64,000 nt of DNA, taken from NCBI GenBank assembly GCA_026387665.1, contig JAPLLG010000008.1, positions 124,001-188,000 on the forward strand. The letters are read 5' to 3'. Positions 52,591 to 59,898 of this stretch are shown one piece after another. The notes under the pieces were generated by a model. It was not told the DNA's origin, searched no databases, and saw only the letters and a program-made list of their open reading frames with translations. Source of the DNA: Nitrospirota bacterium. GTDB taxonomy: Bacteria > Nitrospirota > Nitrospiria > Nitrospirales > Nitrospiraceae. Both the position numbers and the translations under genes were made by a program. Each line of letters begins with the position of its first letter. Positions within the stretch are counted from its first letter, which is position 1.

Positions 52591-52989
52591 ATGGCCGAAT
52601 CCGGTACGGAGCAAGATTGGTCGATGAAAGTGCCCGATATCCTGTTCGGCGTGGCCGTGATGGGAACCGTCGGGACGCTGATCGGGGTCATCATGGGCGG
52701 CGGCATCCTGCCGGTTGCGAGCGGGGCAGGGCTCCTGCTTGGCGGGGTCATCGGCTTTATGGGTGGACGACGTTTTCTAGCGAGTATTTTGGTGGGCACA
52801 GTGCTGGGCGGACTGTTGGCCTGGTTCATTGCCGGGCCGGAGCGAATATCCGTGGGCGCCGGGGCCGGCGCTGCTATGGGCGGATTTCTCGGGGTGCAGA
52901 TTTCGATGTTGCTGGATATGCGCGCGGCCAAGAAGGCCGCATCTGAGTCGGCGGATTCCTCCGTGTCACGCACAATTGAAGGAGCCTGA
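52591..52989 (+). CDS. Small multi-helix membrane protein
   Basis: A 132-residue protein with three or four Gly-rich hydrophobic segments ([55 protein letters not shown] and [13 protein letters not shown]) and a charged tail ([18 protein letters not shown]). The Gly-zipper style resembles small membrane proteins with unknown function. ATG 52591 follows GGAG. It sits 21 bp after the DUF3047 gene and 6 bp before the SUMF1-type gene, so it is part of the same transcript. No known family recognised. Confidence 0.7.
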   Translation: MAESGTEQDWSMKVPDILFGVAVMGTVGTLIGVIMGGGILPVASGAGLLLGGVIGFMGGRRFLASILVGTVLGGLLAWFIAGPERISVGAGAGAAMGGFLGVQISMLLDMRAAKKAASESADSSVSRTIEGA

Positions 52990-52995
52990 GACGCG

Positions 52996-53922
52996 ATGGA
53001 AAATAAGAAGGTCCTCATCGGCTCGATCATTTTTGTCTTTGCGTCGTTCTTCCTGCTGATCGGCTTGCTGGTCAATGAGTCGTACAAGGCGAAGAAGATG
53101 AAAGAATTGGTCCTCTCGATCAAGACCGAGGCTCGTTCTGCGCCGAGCAGCGTCCCGTCGCAGGATTACTCCATGTATAAAACGAAGATCGGCGACGAGG
53201 GCCGCGAGATGGTGCAGATCCCTGAAGGGCCCTTCATCATGGGCAGCAAGGATGGGGACCCGGACGAAGCGCCGGAGCGGCAAGTGTTTCTCAAGGCCTT
53301 CTACCTCGACAAGAAAGAGGTCTCGCAAGAGGAATATGCCCGGTTTGCCAAAATGACGAAGCGGCCGCTGCCCAAGATCGAAGTGTTTGAAGACGATCAA
53401 TCCAAGCTGCTAAAGCCGGAGTTTGCGGCGATGAGCGTCACCTGGGACGAGGCGGGGGCCTATTGCAAGTGGGCGGGCAAGCGCCTTCCCACGGAAGCAG
53501 AATGGGAAAAGGCCGGCCGCGGCGAGGGGAAGAGGAGGTATGCCTGGGGCGATACCTTTATCAGCGGCCGCGCCAATGCCAATGTGGACGGAAGTGAAGA
53601 TGGGTATCGGTATCTCGCGCCTCCCGGATCGTTCGAGTCCGGGCGAAGTCCCTATGGCATCTATGACATGACCGGGAATGTCGCGGAATGGGTTGCGGAT
53701 TCGTATGACGAGCACTACTACCAGAAAGCGCCCTACCGTGATCCGAAGGGGGCTGAGGCTGCAGAGGATTTGAAGGTCGTGCGGGGAGGGTCCTGGCGGG
53801 AGACCGAGCATAATGCGCGGCTCTCCAAGCGATTCGCCGCGAAACATTGGCGGGCGGACATTACGATCGGGTTCCGTTGTGCCAGCGATATGGAGGTTGG
53901 AGACAGCCCCGCGGCGCCATAA
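52996..53922 (+). CDS. SUMF1-fold (FGE-sulfatase-like) membrane-anchored protein 1
   Basis: A 308-residue protein. One N-terminal helix (VLIGSIIFVFASFFLLIGLLV) anchors a SUMF1/formylglycine-generating-enzyme-type domain. The fold is recognised from MVQIPEGPFIMGSKDGDPDEAPERQVFLKAFYLDKKEVSQEEYARF, the AYCKWAGKRLPTEAEWEKAGRG motif, and GIYDMTGNVAEWVADSY...VVRGGSWRETEHNARLSKR...IGFRCASD. The catalytic Cys pair of FGE is absent (GGSWRETEHNARL), so it is not a sulfatase-activating enzyme. PvdO/NirV-like non-catalytic relatives also use this fold. It lies in the oxidase cluster. Confidence 0.85.
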   Translation: MENKKVLIGSIIFVFASFFLLIGLLVNESYKAKKMKELVLSIKTEARSAPSSVPSQDYSMYKTKIGDEGREMVQIPEGPFIMGSKDGDPDEAPERQVFLKAFYLDKKEVSQEEYARFAKMTKRPLPKIEVFEDDQSKLLKPEFAAMSVTWDEAGAYCKWAGKRLPTEAEWEKAGRGEGKRRYAWGDTFISGRANANVDGSEDGYRYLAPPGSFESGRSPYGIYDMTGNVAEWVADSYDEHYYQKAPYRDPKGAEAAEDLKVVRGGSWRETEHNARLSKRFAAKHWRADITIGFRCASDMEVGDSPAAP

Positions 53923-53927
53923 CAGAC

Positions 53928-54806
53928 ATGCTCGAAACTAAATTCAAGGTCCTGTTTCTTCTTGCCGTCCTCGCCTTTGCTGCGCTCCCTATTATGGGGA
54001 TCATCCGCGGCACCACCTTGACGCCGTTTGAAGATTCTCCAAACGACTCTACAGATGTGGCTCCGTTGGAGCCGGCCGATCCTGCTCAGGTTGCTCGCGA
54101 AGAGCCGGTCCAGGAAGAACTGGTTTCGATCCCGGCTGGCCCCTTTATCCGTGGGACCGATCATGACGGATTTGATGAACGGCCGCAGCGCATGTTGCTG
54201 CTCGATGCCTTTGCGATCGATCGGTATGAAGTGACCAACTTTCAGTATCAGCAATTTGTGGAGGCGACCGGCCATCGTAAGTCCGGCCCCCCCTCCCGCT
54301 ACGCCAAGAACATGAGCAAGATGCGCAGCCTCAATCAGCCCGTGGTCTATGTGTCATGGGAAGATGCGGAGGCCTATTGCCAGTGGAAGGGACGGCGGCT
54401 TCCCACTGAGGCGGAATGGGAGAAGGCGATGCGAGGGACGGATGGCCGTCTCTGGCCCTGGGGTGACGTGGAGCAGCCCAATGGAGCGAATTGGGCCAGG
54501 GTGCAGGACGGCCATGAGGTTGCCGCCGCTGTCGGCGCCGTCCTGACCGATAAGAGCCCCTACGGCGTCATGGATGGAGCAGGCAATGTGATGGAGTGGG
54601 TGGCCGACTGGTACGCGGAAAGTTATTTCGCTGAGGCTTCCGAACAAAATCCTCAGGGGCCTGATTCCGGTACCTATCGGGTGCTCCGAGGAGGGGGCTA
54701 TGCGACAACGGGAGCCGATATTCGCATCACCAGTCGGAGTAAAATGGTTCCCGACTTCCGCGATGAAACGATCGGGTTTCGTTGCGCGGTTTCGGGGGCA
54801 AAATGA
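53928..54806 (+). CDS. SUMF1-fold membrane-anchored protein 2
   Basis: A 292-residue paralogue of the preceding gene. ATG 53928 begins with an anchor (MLETKFKVLFLLAVLAFAALPIMG); the longer frame from 53847 overlaps the previous gene and is rejected. SUMF1 motifs: LVSIPAGPFIRGTDHDGFDERPQRM, AIDRYEVTNFQYQQF, AYCQWKGRRLPTEAEWEKAMRG, MDGAGNVMEWVADWY and VLRGGGYATTGADIRITSRSK. Again the catalytic Cys residues are missing. The pair probably arose by duplication and presumably binds rather than modifies a partner in the oxidase cluster. Confidence 0.84.
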   Translation: MLETKFKVLFLLAVLAFAALPIMGIIRGTTLTPFEDSPNDSTDVAPLEPADPAQVAREEPVQEELVSIPAGPFIRGTDHDGFDERPQRMLLLDAFAIDRYEVTNFQYQQFVEATGHRKSGPPSRYAKNMSKMRSLNQPVVYVSWEDAEAYCQWKGRRLPTEAEWEKAMRGTDGRLWPWGDVEQPNGANWARVQDGHEVAAAVGAVLTDKSPYGVMDGAGNVMEWVADWYAESYFAEASEQNPQGPDSGTYRVLRGGGYATTGADIRITSRSKMVPDFRDETIGFRCAVSGAK

Positions 54807-54838
54807 GAGAGAATTTGAAGAGGGAAACCCCGATAAAT

Positions 54839-54943
54839 CTACAAGAAATCAAAGTAGTAGAGAATGAGAAACACGGCCAAAATTATATTGACAACCATTC
54901 CGGCCAAAACTATAATGTCGAACACTTTTGAGTTCTTAATCAT
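54839..54943 (-). CDS. Putative 34-residue membrane peptide, antisense
   Basis: Read leftwards, a small frame starts at ATG 54943 after AGGGGA at ~7 bp. It encodes a Lys-rich start and one long hydrophobic helix (IIVLAGMVVNIILAVFLILYY). It is too short for a sure call, and the stretch is AT-rich, so chance is possible. It is the only reversed element in the oxidase cluster, ahead of two small forward membrane genes. Could be an independent small subunit or a regulator. Confidence 0.4.
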   Translation of the reverse strand: MIKNSKVFDIIVLAGMVVNIILAVFLILYYFDFL

Positions 54944-55068
54944 CGATTTTCCCCTGATTTTTCGTGAACGGCAAAGAATTTTGAATAACATTACGGGCGT
55001 CTGTGTGTCAAGAAATTCGCTGATACGACCCAGGTAGTTATTTTCCCCCATCAGGAGAAGGAGATACG

Positions 55069-55191
55069 ATGGCAACGGCAACGGTGGATAGCGAGTTTAA
55101 GGTCAAAGTCGGTCGAATGATTTTCTACATCACTTGTGCGGTTGGGCTGTGGTTTTTCTATTGGTTCGCAGGAATTCAGTGCCCCTGCTAA
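55069..55191 (+). CDS. Small 40-residue membrane protein 1
   Basis: A 40-residue protein (MATATVDSEFKVKVGRMIFY... then one helix, IFYITCAVGLWFFYWFAGI) ending in QCPC. Start ATG 55069 follows GAAGGAG. It has one transmembrane helix with aromatic residues and a C-terminal Cys pair CPC. Its size and position resemble small accessory subunits of terminal oxidases such as CydX or CcoQ. It is 264 bp downstream of the second SUMF1-type gene and 63 bp ahead of another small gene. It is too short to be found by standard length cut-offs. Confidence 0.7.
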   Translation: MATATVDSEFKVKVGRMIFYITCAVGLWFFYWFAGIQCPC

Positions 55192-55253
55192 GTGCGGGCC
55201 GCTGTCTTGCTGTGATTTTTTGAACGTCTGCAAGTTGTGAGGGAGGGCGTCTG

Positions 55254-55376
55254 ATGGGCCAGACAATTGTGTATGTGATCGTGTCGCTGGTGATTTGCGT
55301 TGCCTATTTCACAGCGGTTGACCATTTCTTGATGGATTCGCAGGGACTGGACTTCTGGTATCTGTTCCGGAAGTAG
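55254..55376 (+). CDS. Small 40-residue membrane protein 2
   Basis: A 40-residue protein with one helix (TIVYVIVSLVICVAYFTAV) and a polar tail ending in LDFWYLFRK. ATG 55254 follows GAGGGAGG. The aromatic, positively charged C terminus suggests that end lies in the cytoplasm or at the interface. Located directly ahead of the second bd-like oxidase gene, with the same length as the neighbouring small protein. Probably a small structural subunit of the oxidase; not provable from sequence. Confidence 0.7.
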   Translation: MGQTIVYVIVSLVICVAYFTAVDHFLMDSQGLDFWYLFRK

Positions 55377-55457
55377 GCCTTGGGGGTCGTTCTGCGTTGA
55401 GTTGAGTTTGCAGGGATCGCGATGAGTCTTTTTCGGAATGCATTAAGGAGGTATCCC

Positions 55458-57371
55458 ATGGGTTTAGTAGCCGGGAAGAAGTTGTTCTCAATCATGGCGC
55501 TGTGCGCGATGATTGGCCTTCTCCTGCTCCCCATCGCCGTATCGCTTCCGTCACTGGCTATGGGCACCGATGCGCCCGATGCGGTGAAGAAGGATGGTGA
55601 GGCGAAGGTTGAGAAGGGGAGAGACGTCTATTATAAGACGGAAGGTATCGTGGCCGGTGCCCCTGCGCCGAAGACTGTCGATGGTCCTCGGGATTATCCT
55701 CGGTACAATTTCGAGAGCCGCGTGTTGCTCTGGTTTGCGAATCAGCAGCACCTCTATTACGGAAGTTTCGTGCTCGCGGTTCCGATTTTCTGCATGGTCA
55801 TTGAGTTCATGGGGGTGGTGACGAAGGATAAGGCGATGGCGAAGCGGTATGACCAGCTCGCCTATGACTTCATCAAGATCAGTTTGACGGCCTATTCGCT
55901 GACCGCCATCCTGGGCGGTATCCTGATCTTCACCTTCCTGACGCTCTATCCTGCATTCTTCGGCTATCTCTCTAGCATCTTCCGCCCGGTCATGCATATC
56001 TATGCATTGATGTTTGTGGCGGAGAGCGGCACCCTCTACATCTATTATTACGGCTGGGACAAGATGCGGGAAGGGTTCCTCAAGTGGATTCACTTGAGCC
56101 TGTCCGTGATCTTGAACGTGATCGGCACCCTGCTCATGTTCCTGGCGAACTCCTGGATCGGCTTCATGATGTCGCCTGCCGGCGTCGATGAACAGGGCCG
56201 GTACCTGGGGAACATCTGGCACGTCATCCATACCGCACTCTGGAACCCGCTCAATGTGCACCGCATTTTGGGTAACATGGCGTTCGGCGGCGGTGTCGTG
56301 GCGGCCTACGCGGCCTATAAGTTCCTGGCGTCCAAGACGGATGAAGACCGCGCCCACTACGATTGGATGGGGTATATCGCCATGGCGCTCGGCGTGGCTT
56401 TCTTGATCCCCTTGCCATTCGCCGGTTATTGGCTGATGCGCGAAGTGTATGCCTATCGTCAGCAGATGGGCATTACGCTCATGGGCGGTCTCTTGGCCTG
56501 GCTCTTCATCATTCAAGCCACCATGATCGGTATTCTCTTCTTGAGCACCAATTACTATCTCTGGCAGGCGCTCGGTCGGATGCGCGGTGCGGAGAAGTAT
56601 CAACGGTACATTAAGTATCTCGTGTTCGTGCTTTGTTGCGGCTACCTGGTGTTCATTACCCCCCACACGATCGTCATGACTCCCGCTGAGCTCAAGGCGA
56701 TGGGCGGGCAGCAGCACCCGGTGCTGGGTAACTATGGCGTCATGTCGGCCAAGAATGGTGGTATCAACGTCATTATCACCACCACCATTCTCAGCTTCGT
56801 CTGGTACATGCGAGGCAATAAGGTCTCGACGGTATCCTGGTCGAAGTTCGGCAATATTTTCATGGGCATCTTCTTCGGTTGCGCCTATTTCAATATTATC
56901 GGGCTCGCGGTCCTCGGCTATTACATTCCAGCCAACGTGCGGGTCGGTTTGTCGGTGCCTCAGGTGGCGACGACCTTGTCCTGCCTCTTCTTCATGTTTG
57001 CGCTCAACAGCTTCATGATGAAGGGCGCCAAGCAGATGGGGCCCATCGAGTGGGGCAAGATTTCCGCTCGATCACAGTATGCCTTGATCATGCTCGCGAC
57101 GGCCTTTACCTGGATGATGGGGTTGATGGGCTACATTCGCTCATCGGTTCGGTTGTTCTGGCACGTGAATGAGATCATGCGCGATAACTCTCCCTGGGCC
57201 TATACCCATACGGTGGGATTCGCGGCGAACATGATTTCCTTTAATGTGTTGTTCTTCTGGATCAGCATCCTCTTTGTCTTCTGGCTCGGCAGCCTCGGGA
57301 TAAAGAAGGCGCCAGTTGAAGCGAAGGCAGGGGTTCCAGGCGGCGCACCGCAGCCAGCTGGGGGCCACTAA
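55458..57371 (+). CDS. Cytochrome bd-like oxidase subunit I (second copy)
   Basis: A 637-residue membrane protein. ATG 55458 follows AAGGAGGTAT, a near-perfect ribosome site; the frame from 55422 is rejected. Paralogue of the protein at 50023 with the same motifs: QQHLYYGSFVLAVPIF, ANSWIGFMMSPAGVDEQGR, WHVIHTALWNPLNVHRILG, TPHTIVMTPAELKAMGGQQH and WFHVNEIMRD-like WHVNEIMRDNSPWAY. It has an additional His (FRPVMHIYALM). Strong translation signals suggest this is the major, highly expressed oxidase subunit. The haem and possible copper ligands among the conserved His need testing. Member of the bd-like family seen in Nitrospira. Confidence 0.88.
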   Translation: MGLVAGKKLFSIMALCAMIGLLLLPIAVSLPSLAMGTDAPDAVKKDGEAKVEKGRDVYYKTEGIVAGAPAPKTVDGPRDYPRYNFESRVLLWFANQQHLYYGSFVLAVPIFCMVIEFMGVVTKDKAMAKRYDQLAYDFIKISLTAYSLTAILGGILIFTFLTLYPAFFGYLSSIFRPVMHIYALMFVAESGTLYIYYYGWDKMREGFLKWIHLSLSVILNVIGTLLMFLANSWIGFMMSPAGVDEQGRYLGNIWHVIHTALWNPLNVHRILGNMAFGGGVVAAYAAYKFLASKTDEDRAHYDWMGYIAMALGVAFLIPLPFAGYWLMREVYAYRQQMGITLMGGLLAWLFIIQATMIGILFLSTNYYLWQALGRMRGAEKYQRYIKYLVFVLCCGYLVFITPHTIVMTPAELKAMGGQQHPVLGNYGVMSAKNGGINVIITTTILSFVWYMRGNKVSTVSWSKFGNIFMGIFFGCAYFNIIGLAVLGYYIPANVRVGLSVPQVATTLSCLFFMFALNSFMMKGAKQMGPIEWGKISARSQYALIMLATAFTWMMGLMGYIRSSVRLFWHVNEIMRDNSPWAYTHTVGFAANMISFNVLFFWISILFVFWLGSLGIKKAPVEAKAGVPGGAPQPAGGH

Positions 57372-57453
57372 TCATCGTTAGGATCTTGGTTGGGGGGAGA
57401 GGGGGCGCGGTGTGCGTGCCTTCCTCCTACCCGAACCTCAGGAGGATAAAACC

Positions 57454-58767
57454 GTGGGCGATCTGATAAATGAAGCGATCTCAATAGGGTGGCCGCTGCT
57501 CGCGCTTCTCGCGAGTCTCTTCGTGTATTCCCTGGTAACTATCAGCGATCCCGCTGCAAAGAAACGCGCGACGTTCAAGCTCTTTATTGGCATGATTGGC
57601 GCGTTCATGTTGTTGTTGGCAATCGCGCACTACAAGACGAGCTTTTACGACGCGAACCGGATGTTGCCGGTTTCGCTGGTGCTCATCACCGCCATGTGTT
57701 TCATGATGGGAATTTATTTCCCTAACCAGGCTGCGTTGCTGAAGATCGGTGGCTTCATGTTCTTTGTCGCCGCTGGCCTGTCAGGATATGGGAATTGGCT
57801 GCCGCAGGTTGAAGGCGGCTTTCCCCCCAAAGAAGAAAAGATTCAGTTTGAGTCGATGACGGCGCAGCAGCTGGCCGACGAAGGCGAAAAGATCATCTTC
57901 GGCGGCATCGGGCAAAACAAGGTGCAGGGCGCAATCGGAAAAGGGCAGTGTCCGCTCTGCCACGCGTTCCACAAGGGTATGTTGGGCGAGCGCGCCCCAA
58001 ACCTTGACGGCCTTCCTGAGCGTGCGGGCAAAGAGCGCTTAGAGGATCCGAAGTACAGCAAGGGCAAGCCGCTGGCCAGAGAATATGCGCAGAAGGAGTC
58101 CTTTCCTGGGGCTGGGACTGCAGAGAATGGCCAGGAGTATATCGCTGAATCCCATTCCTGCCCGAGCTGTTACGTCGTTGCAGGGTATGGCGTCAAGGGC
58201 ACGAACGATAAAGAGAGCCCGATGCCTGCCATCCACAAGCCTCCGATCTCGTTGAGTCTCCCGGAGTTGGCCGCCGTGGACACCTGGTTGTATATCCGCG
58301 AAGGACGCGATGCTCCGACATACGAAGAGATCATCAAGTCGTATGAAAAGTTTGTTCCAGAGGCGGATCGGCCAAAGCAGCAGGACGATAAGGCAGCTGG
58401 GGCACCCAGCGCTTTGATGGCGGACGGCACGGAGCCGGTCGATCAGATTTTTGCAAAGGCCCAGTGCGTAGCCTGCCACACGATCCCCGGCATCCCGGGC
58501 GCGGTCGGCACCATCGGTCCGAAGCTCGAAGAGGGGACGAATGCCCCGCTTCGCATCAAGAGTGCGGACTATAAGGGCGGCGCAAAGACCGTTCCGGACT
58601 ACATCATGGAGTCGATCGTGTCACCGAGCGCCTATGTGGTGAAGCCATTCCCGGATAATACGATGCCGAAGGTGTTCGGGCAGAAGCTCAGCGCCGGGGC
58701 GTTGAAAAAGATCGTCGATTATCTGTCTCAGGTGAAGGCGGGATCGCCGCCGCCGAAGATTTCATAA
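57454..58767 (+). CDS. Membrane-bound dihaem cytochrome c with a degenerate third haem motif
   Basis: A 437-residue protein. GTG 57454 is preferred (AGGAGG 8 bp upstream) over GTG 57412. Three or four N-terminal helices (WPLLALLASLFVYSLV, LFIGMIGAFMLLLAI, MLPVSLVLITAMCFMMGIYF, LLKIGGFMFFVAAGL) precede a periplasmic part with haem motifs CPLCH (166-170) and CVACH (338-342). Between them lies CPSCY (236-240), a haem motif in which His is Tyr (codon TAC, one base from CAC). It follows the bd-like gene closely and probably feeds electrons to it. Confidence 0.85.
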   Translation: MGDLINEAISIGWPLLALLASLFVYSLVTISDPAAKKRATFKLFIGMIGAFMLLLAIAHYKTSFYDANRMLPVSLVLITAMCFMMGIYFPNQAALLKIGGFMFFVAAGLSGYGNWLPQVEGGFPPKEEKIQFESMTAQQLADEGEKIIFGGIGQNKVQGAIGKGQCPLCHAFHKGMLGERAPNLDGLPERAGKERLEDPKYSKGKPLAREYAQKESFPGAGTAENGQEYIAESHSCPSCYVVAGYGVKGTNDKESPMPAIHKPPISLSLPELAAVDTWLYIREGRDAPTYEEIIKSYEKFVPEADRPKQQDDKAAGAPSALMADGTEPVDQIFAKAQCVACHTIPGIPGAVGTIGPKLEEGTNAPLRIKSADYKGGAKTVPDYIMESIVSPSAYVVKPFPDNTMPKVFGQKLSAGALKKIVDYLSQVKAGSPPPKIS

Positions 58768-58810
58768 TCTTGTCTGTCTACCTCTTTTGTTGAGCAAAGG
58801 GAGTTCGCCG

Positions 58811-59848
58811 ATGAAAGCATTAATGTCAGTCGGGGCACTCATAGGAGCAATTGGAATACTCCTGCTTGCCGGAATGATTCTGGATATCGTTCCGTCAAAT
58901 ACCGTGCGCCTGGTCGAAGGCTACATGCCCATGCAAGTGCTCTTTGAACTCACGCTGTTTGTGGCGGGGTTTACAGGGTTAAGCTACATGTTGGGCACCA
59001 TGGGAATGGCGTTCCCTCGCTTCTGGCAGGGGATTGCCTTTTGGTGTTTCATCCTCCTGTACCTGAAGTTCCGCGTCTACCCGCCGATTCCTTTCAGTGT
59101 TCGCGCCATGTACGGGACGGTCTCACTCGTCGCCGTCTTTATGTGGGTCTCTGCGAACGAGGAAGATTGGAAGAAGTTCAAACAGCCGATCATGAACATC
59201 TTGGATGCCCAGAGTGGGGTGAACAAGCTGTTGCGGTATGCCTATCTGGTCCTGTTGCCGATTCTGATCGGCGGCTTCTCCTACAACGCGATGGTCCCGA
59301 AATCAGAGGAGCCGATCGAGTTGAGGACGGTGCATCCTGCGCCGCCAGCCAGCACGAAGGTGCATGGAAAGACCTACACGCTGCAAACGTCGCAGAATCC
59401 TTATCGCGTGAACCTTGAAGGCAAGTTCGATCAAGAGTACAGCAACGCGAATATTGTGGAGCAGGGTATGGGCCGGTTGATGAAACCGAATGCCAACCCC
59501 TGGGATAAGGATGCGCAAGGGTACCTCAAGTATGTGCGTGAGGGCGGAGAGATCTTCTTTCAGAATTGCCATTTCTGCCACGGCGATAACCTGAACGGAC
59601 GTGGTCTCCATGCCTTCGCGTTCAACCCGATTCCGGCAAACTTTACGGATCCGGGAACGATTGCACAATTACAGGAAACGTTCATTTTCTGGCGCGTAGC
59701 CAAGGGTGGAATCGGGTTGCCGAACGAAGGGTTCCCCTGGGCCTCCGTGATGCCACCGTGGGAACAGCACCTGACGGTAGATGAAATCTGGAAAGTGATT
59801 TTGTTCGAATATTGGCACACGGGGTATTATCCCCGGACCTGGGACTAA
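58811..59848 (+). CDS. Membrane-bound monohaem cytochrome c
   Basis: A 345-residue protein. ATG 58811 follows AAAGGGAG. Four to five N-terminal helices (MSVGALIGAIGILLLAGMI, LFELTLFVAGFTGLSYML, FWQGIAFWCFILLYLKF, LRYAYLVLLPILIGGFSY) precede a periplasmic cytochrome domain with one CHFCH motif (253-257) followed by GDNLNGRGLHAF. The likely axial Met is in WASVMPPWEQHLT. Similar to the C-terminal cytochrome domain of bc-type complexes in layout. It lies directly after the dihaem protein, and the two probably work together as electron entry of the oxidase. Confidence 0.85.
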   Translation: MKALMSVGALIGAIGILLLAGMILDIVPSNTVRLVEGYMPMQVLFELTLFVAGFTGLSYMLGTMGMAFPRFWQGIAFWCFILLYLKFRVYPPIPFSVRAMYGTVSLVAVFMWVSANEEDWKKFKQPIMNILDAQSGVNKLLRYAYLVLLPILIGGFSYNAMVPKSEEPIELRTVHPAPPASTKVHGKTYTLQTSQNPYRVNLEGKFDQEYSNANIVEQGMGRLMKPNANPWDKDAQGYLKYVREGGEIFFQNCHFCHGDNLNGRGLHAFAFNPIPANFTDPGTIAQLQETFIFWRVAKGGIGLPNEGFPWASVMPPWEQHLTVDEIWKVILFEYWHTGYYPRTWD

Positions 59849-59898
59849 TCGTTCACGGGAATTGACAGCCAACCTGGATTTACGACATGAGGGAAACC

